From RQOF01 sp964461135 (GTDB taxonomy: Bacteria; Calditrichota; Calditrichia; RBG-13-44-9): DNA of 64,000 nucleotides. The translations under genes were made by a program, and so were the position numbers. Below, piece after piece: positions 43,996-53,679 of this stretch. Numbering within the stretch: position 1 is the stretch's first letter; the number at the start of each line of letters is the position of its first letter. A model generated the notes under the pieces. The model was not told where the DNA came from, ran no database searches, and saw nothing but the letters and a program-made list of their open reading frames with translations. The stretch covers positions 9,778 to 73,777 of the forward strand of contig CAYWTB010000016.1 in NCBI GenBank assembly GCA_964461135.1, given 5' to 3'.

Positions 43996-46281
43996 ATGAA
44001 ATTTATACATCTGTCTATTTTATTACTGTTGAATACTGCGGTACTAACAGCCCAGAGCGAATTCCGGGTAAATTCTTATCTTGACTCCGCCCAGCACGAA
44101 CCGGCCATAGCCCGGGATGCCTCCGGAAATTACGTGGTGGTATGGACATCGGAATCGCAGGTTGACTCTGTTTCGCAGGGAGATATCTTCCTGCAGCTGT
44201 TTGATAATCAGGATCAGATGATCGGCGGCGAAATACAGGTAAATTCCCACACGGCCAGTGAACAGGAAAAACCGGCAGTTGACATGGCGCCCGGCGGAGA
44301 ATTTGTGGTGGTTTGGGCATCCGTAACGGATTTTACAGACAACTATGATATCTATGGCCAGATATTTCGTAATAATTCACCATTCGGCTCAAATTTCAGG
44401 ATTAATACGGAAGTCGCTTACGCCCAATCCCGGCCCGATCTGGTCATGTATCCTGATGGCCGTTTTATTGTGGTATGGGATTCCTGGTTTCAGGATGGCA
44501 GCGACCGGGGGGTTTTTGGCCAGCGTTTCACTTCCGACGGCCTGAAAAACGGTCCGGAATTTTCAGTTAATACCACCACTGCTTACAGCCAGGCCCGGCC
44601 TTCTCTGGCACTGACCGGCAACGGTGAATTTGTGGTCATCTGGGAATCCTGGAAACAGGATATTGTCACGCTCGATGGTTACGGACTATTCGGACAACGC
44701 TTTGATGCCGCTGCCAATAAAATTGGAGGCGAGTTTCAAATTAATACCTATACCAATGATTATCAGTGGCTGGGGGATATCCTGGGATTTGATGATGGCA
44801 GTTTCGTGGTGGCATGGTGCAGCTGGGAACAGGATGGAGATGACGGGGGCATATATCTGCAGAGATTCGGGCCGCAGGGTTCCAAATCCGCTTCCGAAAT
44901 AAGGATAAACAGCAGTACCGCTTTTTATCAATGGCTTCCCCGGTTTGCAAAACTATCCGGTGATAATTTTGCCGTTATCTGGTCCAGCTGGAAACAGGAT
45001 GGTGACCGTGAAGGAGTGTATGCAAAAATTTTTGATCGTGATGGAAAAGAGCTGGCTTTCGAAAGCAGGATTAACCTCACCACGCAGAATTTTCAGTGGG
45101 AACCGGTGGCCATCGGCGGATCATCAGAGATGGAGATTGTGGCGGTCTGGTCCAGCTGCAGCGGGCCTGGGATCGATTATGATGTGATAGCCAGGCGGAT
45201 GGAACTGTCCTCTCCCACCGGCTATATGAATCCCAATACCGTCAGTCATCCCACCGGACGTACAACCAGTGAAGTGGTTGTTCACGTGTTTGACAGCACC
45301 GCTGTTACCGGCGAAAGCTACCAGGTCACCTTTCAGGTTCCGGACAGCCTTCCCGCATCCATGAATATCCAGAATTTAAGCACTTCGCAAATGACAATAT
45401 CTGATTACACCTTTTACGGGGGGGCTGGATTTTTCTACCTGACGCCGGTTTTCGAAGGAATTGCCGTGGAAATAAAACCAGTATTTGAACTGGACATAAA
45501 TACCGATCAATCCCATTTCATTAACCATACCGGCAGTAATCTTTCTTTTGATATCTCAGCGGTTAATGACAATCTAAAACATATCGTTCCCATAAATGTG
45601 GTGCTGGTCTGGGGCAGTACTGATACCCTTCCCAACGGCCGATATGCGACTCCACTGGATACCGCCATGTCCATTGCTGCAAAATTCGAGGTGCAGGTTC
45701 CCTTCCGGGCCTGGGATCTGACCGAAAATCAACCTCTGGGAATGTGGGTAATAGAGACCTCCGGTACCTACAATCAACGCTGGGATCCTCATGAGACTAT
45801 CCGGATCCTCACGCCACCTCCTAATTCAACACGTCTTGGCGAATCTCATGCGCAGGTCGTGCCGGTGGTGCCAACCGGGACCCTAATATTACCCGGCATC
45901 AGCGACTCCATTATGATCTATACTCAGCGTCCCCTCACAGATCAGGATACCATCCGCTTTGTAGCAGATCCATCAGGCATCATTACCGGGCTGGAAAATA
46001 AAGGTCAGCAGCAACCTCTTCGCTTTTCCCTGGAAAATAATTATCCCAATCCGTTCAATCCAGCCACCACCATTCCCTTTACAGTAGACAGGAGTGGGCG
46101 GGTGAAGCTCACGGTGTATAATATCCTGGGGCAAAAAGTGGCTACCTTACAGGACGGATATTTAAGCCCGGGCCGTCACCGGGCTTTATTCAATGCCGCC
46201 GGCCTGGCCTCCGGTATATACCTGTACAATCTAGCCCGGGATAATTACAGCATTACCCGGAAAATGATCCTTCTAAAATAA
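43996..46281 (+). CDS. T9SS-sorted protein with seven-repeat propeller
   Basis: 761 aa from ATG 43996 (GAGGTG 6 nt upstream; longer frames overlap the dipeptidase). Signal peptide about 1-19. Seven repeats of about 55 residues, each with a VVW-type strand (NYVVVW, EFVVVW, RFIVVW, EFVVIW, SFVVAW, NFAVIW, EIVAVW) and a following GxxxxxQxF strand, span about 25-400 and predict a seven-bladed propeller. Four repeats carry SWxQDG-like loops. A beta-sandwich region follows, then the sorting domain with YPNPFNPAT, LTVYNILGQKVATL, SGIYLYNL and KMILLK. The function is unknown; a surface binding role is the simplest reading. Confidence 0.85.
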   Translation: MKFIHLSILLLLNTAVLTAQSEFRVNSYLDSAQHEPAIARDASGNYVVVWTSESQVDSVSQGDIFLQLFDNQDQMIGGEIQVNSHTASEQEKPAVDMAPGGEFVVVWASVTDFTDNYDIYGQIFRNNSPFGSNFRINTEVAYAQSRPDLVMYPDGRFIVVWDSWFQDGSDRGVFGQRFTSDGLKNGPEFSVNTTTAYSQARPSLALTGNGEFVVIWESWKQDIVTLDGYGLFGQRFDAAANKIGGEFQINTYTNDYQWLGDILGFDDGSFVVAWCSWEQDGDDGGIYLQRFGPQGSKSASEIRINSSTAFYQWLPRFAKLSGDNFAVIWSSWKQDGDREGVYAKIFDRDGKELAFESRINLTTQNFQWEPVAIGGSSEMEIVAVWSSCSGPGIDYDVIARRMELSSPTGYMNPNTVSHPTGRTTSEVVVHVFDSTAVTGESYQVTFQVPDSLPASMNIQNLSTSQMTISDYTFYGGAGFFYLTPVFEGIAVEIKPVFELDINTDQSHFINHTGSNLSFDISAVNDNLKHIVPINVVLVWGSTDTLPNGRYATPLDTAMSIAAKFEVQVPFRAWDLTENQPLGMWVIETSGTYNQRWDPHETIRILTPPPNSTRLGESHAQVVPVVPTGTLILPGISDSIMIYTQRPLTDQDTIRFVADPSGIITGLENKGQQQPLRFSLENNYPNPFNPATTIPFTVDRSGRVKLTVYNILGQKVATLQDGYLSPGRHRALFNAAGLASGIYLYNLARDNYSITRKMILLK

Positions 46282-46540
46282 AGTCTGGTGGTCGACGCAG
46301 AATATTTTTAGACAGGATTAACAGGATATTATACGGATGACTCAGATTTTTTGGATAAAATGTTTGGGATTTTGAGAAGAGATTCGAGAATGCCTTTTAC
46401 TTATTATAACCTTTAAATATTTCATCTTCTAGAAACAAATTCAGGTACACCAATTTCGATTATATTCTAAATAAAAGCAGGTCCCGGGAATATTATATAA
46501 TTTAAAGTAATTAATGGATTTACTAACCTCCCCCTGTTTC

Positions 46541-46566
46541 CCCTGTCTGGCTGCCGGACAGGCCCT
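46541..46566. repeat. CCCCTGTCTGGC repeat, copy 1
   Basis: CCCCTGTCTGGC continues into a hairpin CCTGTCTGG/CCGGACAGG (one G-T). The preceding 46508-46540 stretch resembles the reverse complement of 53871-53915 (TAATTA, TTACT, CTCC, CCTGTTTCC in the same order). Confidence 0.45.
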
Positions 46567-46692
46567 CCTTTGTAACTGATCCTTATACATAACACAGTAT
46601 TCTGGACACTGGAGTATCATCCCTCCCTTGGGACTTTGTGTGATGAAGGTATTTCCCATATCCTATATTATCCTTTGTTGGTTTTTATTGAC

Positions 46693-46862
46693 CTTCAGAA
46701 AAAATCTGAAGAAATTCCAGTGCACCGAGCACAAAAATTCTTTCTGTTTGAGCTAGCACTCAATAGATACAAAAAACTTTGATGTCTATTAGACTATTGA
46801 GTGCGAGCGAGTTTAAGAATTTTAGGGAGGTGCATCGCTGAATTTCCAGATTTTTTCTGACA
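46693..46862. repeat. Large imperfect hairpin, about 170 nt
   Basis: TCAGAAAAAATCTG (46695-46708) is the exact reverse complement of 46847-46860, and GCACTCAATAG (46756-46766) that of 46794-46804. Intervening blocks AAATT, TGCAC and AAAATTCTT also pair in order. The 27-nt loop is AT-rich. The size suggests a palindromic repeat element or a structured transcript; no protein is encoded. Confidence 0.6.
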
Positions 46863-46871
46863 GTCTTGATT

Positions 46872-46919
46872 TTTTGGTTCTTTTGCATCAAGGCAAAAGA
46901 ACATATAAAAAAACCAAAA
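46872..46919. repeat. Small hairpin next to the large one
   Basis: GTTCTTTTG (46877-46885) pairs with CAAAAGAAC (46894-46902), and TTTTGGTT with AACCAAAA outside it across an AT-rich bulge. It directly follows the 170-nt hairpin, as if part of the same element. Confidence 0.5.
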
Positions 46920-47034
46920 GTAATTTGAAATATTAGAAGATACAGTACAATCCAGCTTAGTAAATTTATTTTGATTTCATCATTTGATCATACAGGCAAC
47001 TGGTAAGATAAAATTGTTTTACTTATCCCTAAAA

Positions 47035-47075
47035 CCCCTGTCTGGCCGCCCTGCCTGCAGCAGGCAGGCAGGCTT
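47035..47075. repeat. CCCCTGTCTGGC repeat, copy 2, with palindrome
   Basis: CCCCTGTCTGGC recurs exactly, followed by CCTGCCTGC, one base, GCAGGCAGG (47050-47068), a perfect 9-bp stem. Confidence 0.5.
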
Positions 47076-47209
47076 CCCTAATACAATAGCGAAGGAATTT
47101 TCACAATGCTTTTGCCTACTATCCGGAATAATTTGACGAACATAATTAGTTGTAAAAAGGGGCGAGGACGGATTTTTCTGATAAAAAGGGTATGTATTTT
47201 CTGAACAAC

Positions 47210-48475
47210 TCATGGATTTTCATTCATAAACCGGTTCAAATTCGGCAGACAAGGTCGCTCCCTATCAGATTCATAGTCATAAATCACCCGACCCAATTCC
47301 GCCAGAAATGGTAAACCTATTTCATCATATTCATAGGTATCATCATTATAAATCCGGTTCTCATTCACCTGAATAACCGCCGTTAGCAGAAATTCCACCT
47401 TCTTATCAAGATCTATGATATAAGCATTGTCGATTAAATAGCCATAGGCCTGTCCGCTTTTATTGAATATCCTGATATTTGATGGAATTATCTGCCGGCT
47501 GTTCAAGTACATAAAAAATTTAAGATAACCATCGGGATATTCGGTGGTATCCCGGTAAGCGGTTATTTCGCTTTGACGGGGAAGCATGGACATGTAAGTA
47601 TAGAGAAAACGATAATCATCGGCCGTAAGATCAAATACTCCACCGGAATCAGGCGGATCGGGATAGATAACCGCTTTCAGAATATTCTGCAGATCAGGTA
47701 CAGAGAGGTAATTGGAATAACTGAAATCAATGGGATGGTGAACCAGTTCGCCGTTCCGGTAATATCCGATCCCCTGTTTCACTCCTTTCATTTTCACCTG
47801 CAATGTTTCCGGATTTATCACTACAGGTTGATGGTAAAGGGTCCGGTCATTTTCAAAAAAAGTTATGGGATTGGTGGCACGGTTTTCCAGAGTAGAAAGC
47901 CCCGATTCCAGACGCCGGATAATCCGCACATCTGTGTATCCTTTGGCCCACAAGGTCCGGTTGATGTACTGCTGGCCCAGAAATTCGTACAATCGATTAA
48001 AAGCATCATTATCACTAACCAGGAATATTTTCTTAATAAAATGGGCTATGGACGGCAGGTTGTTACTGGCCGTTGAATCATTATATTCCCGGCTTTGTCC
48101 GCTGTAGGCGCTGTCTATGCGCATTGAGGTATATTTGTTTAGACCAGGTATATTCAGCAGATTTATTTTTTCCAGGGCCAGCACTGCCACCGGCAGTTTG
48201 ACGGTACTTGCCGGATAAAAATATTCCCGGTTATTCACATGGTATTGAAAGGAGTGAAAATGTGGCTGATTCAGACTGTCCCGGTCAATGCACGTATACA
48301 GGATCTGCAAGCGGAATTTTTCCGGATTGTTTAATATTCCTGCAAACTTTGGCATATTTTTCTTGAGCAGATCCGGCAGGAAAATATCATCCTGACGGTT
48401 TCTGTTTGTACAGTGTGATACCAGTATCGCTATAAAAATCAGGATAAACCAGAAAACGGATTTTTTCATATTCAT
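47210..48475 (-). CDS. Class A beta-lactamase-like serine hydrolase lipoprotein
   Basis: 421 aa. The signal peptide ends in lipobox LVSHC (Cys22). The three active-site elements of penicillin-interacting serine enzymes are present: Ser90-x-x-Lys93 (ASTVK), Ser154-Asp155-Asn156 (VSDND) and Lys339-Ser340-Gly341 (NKSGQAYG). The order and spacing resemble class A beta-lactamases, but the extra length (130 residues more) and lipid anchor suggest a distinct group, perhaps a D,D-peptidase-like or muropeptide-acting enzyme. A true beta-lactamase cannot be excluded. No RBS is obvious at ATG 48475; an ATG two codons later is equally possible. Confidence 0.75.
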   Translation of the reverse strand: MNMKKSVFWFILIFIAILVSHCTNRNRQDDIFLPDLLKKNMPKFAGILNNPEKFRLQILYTCIDRDSLNQPHFHSFQYHVNNREYFYPASTVKLPVAVLALEKINLLNIPGLNKYTSMRIDSAYSGQSREYNDSTASNNLPSIAHFIKKIFLVSDNDAFNRLYEFLGQQYINRTLWAKGYTDVRIIRRLESGLSTLENRATNPITFFENDRTLYHQPVVINPETLQVKMKGVKQGIGYYRNGELVHHPIDFSYSNYLSVPDLQNILKAVIYPDPPDSGGVFDLTADDYRFLYTYMSMLPRQSEITAYRDTTEYPDGYLKFFMYLNSRQIIPSNIRIFNKSGQAYGYLIDNAYIIDLDKKVEFLLTAVIQVNENRIYNDDTYEYDEIGLPFLAELGRVIYDYESDRERPCLPNLNRFMNENP

Positions 48476-48895
48476 ATGATATATGTTGCTTAATGGTTAG
48501 AAGGTTTAATGTGAACAAGTTATTAGCTCCCACACGAAGTACAGCAATTCATAAATACAATAACATAAATTTTAGACGGGATTAATGCCACAGGCATCAC
48601 TATGTGACAGGACTCAATAATAATTTAAATCCTATAAATCACACATCATAATTTTAAACCAACAGCTCACTCCTGCACCCCGAATGTTAAAAACGGTTGT
48701 TAACTATTTGCCGGTTTCAGCCTACACATGGTGAGAATCAATTTGGGGCAGAGGTTTTATCCAGTATATTAACCTGTACATTTTCTACAAAATATGCGAA
48801 TAAACCCGATGAAATTCTATTTTTTTAATCCTGTTCATCCAGTCTAATATGAATACATTTCATGATTTATGAAAAAATACTCCTTCGGATTCCCC
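48476..48895. other. Intergenic region without a recognised gene
   Basis: A 420-bp AT-rich gap. It contains fragments of the AATCCTGTTCATCC type (about 48826) and TGCCACAGGCATCA near 48588, both resembling dispersed repeats. No promoter or terminator could be named. Confidence 0.4.
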
Positions 48896-51388
48896 TCAGC
48901 GTAGTAGGGACATCTTGCCGGAAAGAGATTGTTCTCCTGCTGTTAAACGATAAATATACACTCCGGAGGGCACTGACTGACCCCTTTTATTTAAACCGTT
49001 CCAGATTACACTGTACTGGCCGGGCGGCTTATTTTCATTCAGTAAAGTAATTATTTTGCGTCCCAACACATCAAAAATCTCCAGCCTGGTATGCACCATT
49101 CCACCAGCGGGTATGGTAAATGTGATGGAGGTAGAGGGATTGAAGGGATTGGGAAAATTCTGGCTCAACTTGAATTGGCCGGGGATCCCATCAGGCCCTG
49201 TAGAAGTGAGAGCAGAGGGATGACCAAAAAACTGCAGTATGCGGGCCATCAGGCTGTCCCGGGTACCGGACGGATAGAAGGTTTCAAATGGAACAGCCAG
49301 GTATACCAGCTTCCCGGGCACGGTACCTGTTCCGAACGTCCCCTGGAACTGAATTCCCGCCCCGCCGTATGTTGCCGGAGTAAAACCGTTGTGGGTCATA
49401 CATTGTATAGAACCATCGATCGGACGGATGCCATCCGGATAATCCACGTCATAAGATCCCTGTGAACCGTCATCAAATAGAAGATTTAGAAGATCATCAA
49501 ATATAGAGGACGTAACACCAGATACCGTATGGGTTGGTACACGGTCCAGCACATATTCCGCCTTCAGATAATCACGGTAAAATGCTTTATCCTCACTACT
49601 GCCCTGTTCCACCAGATCGTAACCGATTTCCGATCCTGACACAAAGAAATTGCCACCATTTCTCAGGAAAATAGATACCCGTTGCTGTTCGGCTATACTG
49701 AAACTCTCATCGGTGGTTCCCTCTTCCCCGGAAATCCAGATGACCACATCATAATTCGGCAGCGAAATGATGCCGTCAATGATGCATTCATTGGAACAGG
49801 AATCAAAAACCCGGCCTTCCCTGACTACGGAAGGGGCAAATCTGTTAATATAATTGAAATTATTAACCGTACCGCTGACCCGGTCAAAACCGTTTACAAT
49901 TATAATATCCGCCTGTGCAGACGATGGTTTTACAGCCAGCACTTCTGTGGGGAGGCTTTCTCCATTGCCATTAACTGCAGAAAATTTAAAATAATAAAGT
50001 GAATCGGGTGACAGTGCGTTCAGGACTATATCCGGATTGGGAAAATCAGTACCTGTATCAAAACTATTACCATCAGTACTTTTGTACAGACGATATCCAG
50101 TTGCCCCGGCTGCCGGTGAAACGGTAACCGCGGAACTGTAGTTGCCCAGGTTTGTAATCCGGAAATTCACCGGTCTGAGCGGCGGACTGCTGGAACCGAA
50201 TGCATTGGCAAGTGCGGCCTGTAATTCCTGCCGCTGCCCGTCATAACTGAGAGCCCAGATGGCCACCCCCCTTAAATTGTCCTGATTGATAAGATTGAAT
50301 TTAAGGGCAAGGCTCAGACTGTCATCATACCATCCCTGATACCACAGAGAATTATCGGAATATTTATACCAGGGAGTTTGCGACTCCGGTTCCCATAAGC
50401 GTCCGTAATACAGAGCATTTACATACGCCGTACTGTAGAAAATAGCGGTTCCGGATGACAGGGAGGGAGAATTGAGCCCGTCATCTGCAGTATTCCATTC
50501 AAAACCGTAGAAAGGAACACTGAGTATAAGCTTACTGACATTCTGTAATGTTTTATCAAGATAATCTTCCACCGTCCAGGACACACAATACGTTCCCCAG
50601 AGGGGACCTCCGGTAAGAGGTGCAACCGGCCCGGCATTGGGAGCAGTACGCCAGTGAAAGTCATATCCCTGCATGATCAAACCATCGGTTACGCGGACAA
50701 GATTATAATAATCGAAGGCATTGCTCCAGTCTACCGCCGGGGTAAAAATTGTCACATAGGAACCCGGGATGGTAAAGTGGAAGGTTGTGGCCAGCTCTGT
50801 CATAAAATCCGTTAATCCCTGCCGTGCGGAGGATGGAACTCCTTCAAAATCGATGGTAACCCCATCGGCATTGGCATTCTGAACCTGGGTCAGCAGGTTA
50901 GTTACCAGGTTGGTGCGGCTGGAAGGAGAATTAAGCAGTGTTCCCAGTTTGGTACGATCAAACAGGATCACGGTTAATACTACCCTCACCCCTTCCGAAT
51001 GGGCCTGGTTTATGAGCCCGGCTGCCGGCCAGTTATGCAAATTGACGATGTTGCCTGACTCATTGATATCTGCACCGAAGTAGGCAATGGTAGTCAACAG
51101 GCTGTAATTCAGATTCGGATAATAGGAATAGACCCAATAAGGCAAATAACCAAATACTTCCCTTCCCGGCGGGACTTCCCTAGGAATTAAATCCATCGGC
51201 CGGCCCTCAAAAACAGGCGCGTTCTGTTGAGGTACATAATTCCGGTATTCTTCCCATTCCACCTGATGGATACTTTTTGAGCTTTTCATCCCGGCAAAAA
51301 ACTCCTCAGAGTTCGCAGACCATAAAACACTTGAGGTACTCAACATTACCACCAGTATCAAAATATTTTCTATTCTGCTCAATACCAT
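48896..51388 (-). CDS. GH18 glycoside hydrolase with FN3, GATase-like domain and T9SS tail
   Basis: 830 aa. Signal peptide 1-25. The GH18 domain (about 60-395) has the DxxDxE motif as DGVTIDFEG with catalytic Glu182, and the later SVPFYGFEW and GVAIWALSYD strands typical of YaaH/chitinase-like members that cut beta-1,4 GlcNAc links. FN3 about 405-490. A roughly 230-residue domain follows with IVNGFDRVSG, NYDVVIWISGEE, LRNGGNFFVSGSE and VYLAVPFETF. This alpha/beta pattern resembles glutamine-amidotransferase/ThuA-like folds. The end is a sorting domain with FPNPFNPST, LEIFDVLGRKIITL, SGVYIYRL and KMSLLR. It starts 38 bp after the M23 gene, forming a two-gene operon, so murein or chitin is the likely target. 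Confidence 0.86.
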   Translation of the reverse strand: MVLSRIENILILVVMLSTSSVLWSANSEEFFAGMKSSKSIHQVEWEEYRNYVPQQNAPVFEGRPMDLIPREVPPGREVFGYLPYWVYSYYPNLNYSLLTTIAYFGADINESGNIVNLHNWPAAGLINQAHSEGVRVVLTVILFDRTKLGTLLNSPSSRTNLVTNLLTQVQNANADGVTIDFEGVPSSARQGLTDFMTELATTFHFTIPGSYVTIFTPAVDWSNAFDYYNLVRVTDGLIMQGYDFHWRTAPNAGPVAPLTGGPLWGTYCVSWTVEDYLDKTLQNVSKLILSVPFYGFEWNTADDGLNSPSLSSGTAIFYSTAYVNALYYGRLWEPESQTPWYKYSDNSLWYQGWYDDSLSLALKFNLINQDNLRGVAIWALSYDGQRQELQAALANAFGSSSPPLRPVNFRITNLGNYSSAVTVSPAAGATGYRLYKSTDGNSFDTGTDFPNPDIVLNALSPDSLYYFKFSAVNGNGESLPTEVLAVKPSSAQADIIIVNGFDRVSGTVNNFNYINRFAPSVVREGRVFDSCSNECIIDGIISLPNYDVVIWISGEEGTTDESFSIAEQQRVSIFLRNGGNFFVSGSEIGYDLVEQGSSEDKAFYRDYLKAEYVLDRVPTHTVSGVTSSIFDDLLNLLFDDGSQGSYDVDYPDGIRPIDGSIQCMTHNGFTPATYGGAGIQFQGTFGTGTVPGKLVYLAVPFETFYPSGTRDSLMARILQFFGHPSALTSTGPDGIPGQFKLSQNFPNPFNPSTSITFTIPAGGMVHTRLEIFDVLGRKIITLLNENKPPGQYSVIWNGLNKRGQSVPSGVYIYRLTAGEQSLSGKMSLLR

Positions 51389-51426
51389 AGTTTAATATCC
51401 CTTCCCTGGCACATTATTCGGACGTT

Positions 51427-53679
51427 TCATTTAGTAAACAACAGCTTCCAGGATTTTTTATACTTTTTTTGTGAATTAACAGCCTGCGCAGAGAAAGTGG
51501 CGATATAAACGCCGCTGGCCACCAGCCGGCCTTCTTCATTGATTCCATTCCAATCCACCCGGTAACCGCCGCTCTGAAATTGTCCGTCAACCAGTCTCCT
51601 TATAGGCTGTCCCAGCATATTATATATGACCAGGTCCACCCGGGAAGCAAGCGGTAACTGAAAATGAATGGTGGTGGACGGATTAAATGGATTAGGATAA
51701 TTAGGTGACATGGAAAAATTTTCAGGTATTTGGACGGAATTGTCCGGATATATGGAGGATGCTTCAAAGAAGTAATTCAACACCCGGCTAAAAAACTCAA
51801 CCCGTACCCCGGCATTAAAAACGGTCTCAAAGGGAAACGTGCAATACACCAGGAGCCCGGCGCTGGTTCCATTCCCGAAGATTCCTTCATAATAAATCGC
51901 GGCTGTCTGTCCCGAAGCATATTCCAGGCCGGCGATGGTACTTCCCCCCACCGGCAGGATAATATCTATGGAATCTGGCGTATAGGGTGATTGTCCAACT
52001 GCGGCGGAAAATCCGTCAAAAATTGATCCGCCTTGTCCGGTGACATTATATAGCCCGGCCTGATGATCACTGAAATCTGCTTTCAGATAATCGGATAAAA
52101 AGAGCGAGTCATCCGGTGTGGCCCCTGGATTTGCATCCGGATCAAGATCCGTGGCGATATCCGAGCCGCTTACAAAGAGATTTCCGCCATTCTCCAGGTA
52201 ACGTATCACCCATTGCTGTTCCGACGCACTGAACGTTTCATCAGCAACGGATTCATCACCCAGAATCCAGAAAACCGCTTCATAATTGTTCAGATCGATC
52301 AAACTGTCCGTGATCGCTTCGTTGGGTACGGTATCAAAACTGTACTGATTATCCCGCAGTGCTCTTCCGTAAATAAATCCGAAAGTGTGATAGGGAACTG
52401 GCCAGGCGCCATCTGTACGGTCAAATCCATCTACAATCAGCACGCGGTGAGGAAAGGCAGAGCCGTTGCTTGTCCCGTATATATCCGAGGAAATACTCTC
52501 GTTGGTTACCGGCGCACTGTCCACAGCCGTAAGCCTGAAATATGCATCGGTATTAATGACCTGCCTCAGCAAGGTGTCTGTGATCGAAGGTGTCAGAATA
52601 TTTTCATCCTTGAATAACGTCCATAGGCTGTTATCAAAACTGAAATAAAGCCGGTATCCCAGCAGGTCCTGATCGGTATTGGGATACCAGGCAAGGTGCA
52701 TACCGGTATCTGTCCCCTTCAGGTAGCTGAAAACAGGCTGCTCCGGAGGGGTGGTATCAGAGGCTACTACTCTGACGCGTACATATGCCGTCTCCGCATT
52801 CTGGCGGGTATCTTCGGTAAAAACCATCACCACATAATCATCTTCCGGGAGATTCCGGGTGTCCCAGTAATCATCTATACCAATACTGTTGGTAACCTGG
52901 TAAACGTGACTGGAGGTGCTGGATAACGGTGTAAAATATACGTAACTGAGGTAAGTGTTATTGGGTTTGAAATCAAATTGATAGCGGATACCGCCGTTGA
53001 GCGGCTCATAAACCACAGTTCCGGAATCGCTGCTGAGAATGCGATACCCGATCTTATAGGTCCCGTTGTTAAGAACCGAGGTTGAAGATCCCGGCGGGCC
53101 ATTATGTTCCTCTACTTTTACAATAATGTCCACCAGTCCGCTCAGGTTCGGGCCTGGAAATTCATTGGCGGTATTATTCTGGTAAAATCTCACAAAAGTA
53201 ATCTCCGGTGCCCAGGTATCCACCAGTGCAGCAAAACTGTTATGATATACCATGCTGTTCACTTCGACACCGACATACCCATTGGTAAAATGTACATGTC
53301 CCTGGCCGGCTAAAATGTTTCCCAGAACAGTGACCGAGGCATAGACAGAATCACCTACGGACAGGGCTGGATTTGGTGTGATATGCACATAAGCTTTATC
53401 CTGCACGCGCACATAGGCATCGGTTCCGGTGGGATAAATCGTGCTGACAATGCCATCTCTTACCGGATACACCGCAGAATAATCCGGCTTGGGAATATCG
53501 GTACCATTATGAAAGTGACCGGGGGTGGTGGTACTGCGGTACTCACAAAACGTACCGGTAATCAGGTGATTCTGGTTGAAGGGTTTTACCGGCCAGGGAA
53601 ACAGATCCTGGCTGTGGGCCTGAAGAACCGGGACCAAAAATAGCAGGAAAAATATTAAAAAATGTTTCTTTGATGTCAT
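51427..53679 (-). CDS. M23 metallopeptidase with GATase-like domain and T9SS tail
   Basis: 750 aa. Signal peptide 1-24. The LytM/M23 fold (about 25-150) has the zinc ligands His57 and Asp61 (HFHNGTD) and His128-x-His130 (GHVHF), plus His99 (YVHI), as in active peptidoglycan endopeptidases. Beta-rich and FN3-like parts (about 160-415) follow, then the same extra domain as in the GH18 neighbour (LIVDGFDRTDG, NYEAVFWILGDES, LENGGNLFVSGSD, VYCTFPFETV; about 435-660). The tail has YPNPFNPST, LVIYNMLGQPIRRL, SGVYIATF and a slightly unusual KLLFTK end. It heads the operon with the GH18 gene. AAAGG lies 11 nt before ATG. Confidence 0.87.
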   Translation of the reverse strand: MTSKKHFLIFFLLFLVPVLQAHSQDLFPWPVKPFNQNHLITGTFCEYRSTTTPGHFHNGTDIPKPDYSAVYPVRDGIVSTIYPTGTDAYVRVQDKAYVHITPNPALSVGDSVYASVTVLGNILAGQGHVHFTNGYVGVEVNSMVYHNSFAALVDTWAPEITFVRFYQNNTANEFPGPNLSGLVDIIVKVEEHNGPPGSSTSVLNNGTYKIGYRILSSDSGTVVYEPLNGGIRYQFDFKPNNTYLSYVYFTPLSSTSSHVYQVTNSIGIDDYWDTRNLPEDDYVVMVFTEDTRQNAETAYVRVRVVASDTTPPEQPVFSYLKGTDTGMHLAWYPNTDQDLLGYRLYFSFDNSLWTLFKDENILTPSITDTLLRQVINTDAYFRLTAVDSAPVTNESISSDIYGTSNGSAFPHRVLIVDGFDRTDGAWPVPYHTFGFIYGRALRDNQYSFDTVPNEAITDSLIDLNNYEAVFWILGDESVADETFSASEQQWVIRYLENGGNLFVSGSDIATDLDPDANPGATPDDSLFLSDYLKADFSDHQAGLYNVTGQGGSIFDGFSAAVGQSPYTPDSIDIILPVGGSTIAGLEYASGQTAAIYYEGIFGNGTSAGLLVYCTFPFETVFNAGVRVEFFSRVLNYFFEASSIYPDNSVQIPENFSMSPNYPNPFNPSTTIHFQLPLASRVDLVIYNMLGQPIRRLVDGQFQSGGYRVDWNGINEEGRLVASGVYIATFSAQAVNSQKKYKKSWKLLFTK

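Larger units (their letters stand above)
46282..47209. other. Gene-free region rich in repeats
   Basis: A 0.9-kb stretch between convergent genes. It holds AGACAGGATTAACAGGAT (46310-46327), a repeat family known from many FCB genomes, two copies of CCCCTGTCTGGC, a large imperfect hairpin and a smaller one, each listed separately. Frames here are short and repeat-derived. No terminator of standard form was seen. Confidence 0.5.

Noticed and set aside
47019..47213. A 64-codon minus-strand frame whose ATG overlaps the stop of the serine hydrolase
   Set aside because: Its sequence runs through the GC-rich repeat at 47035-47075, and no family features are visible.
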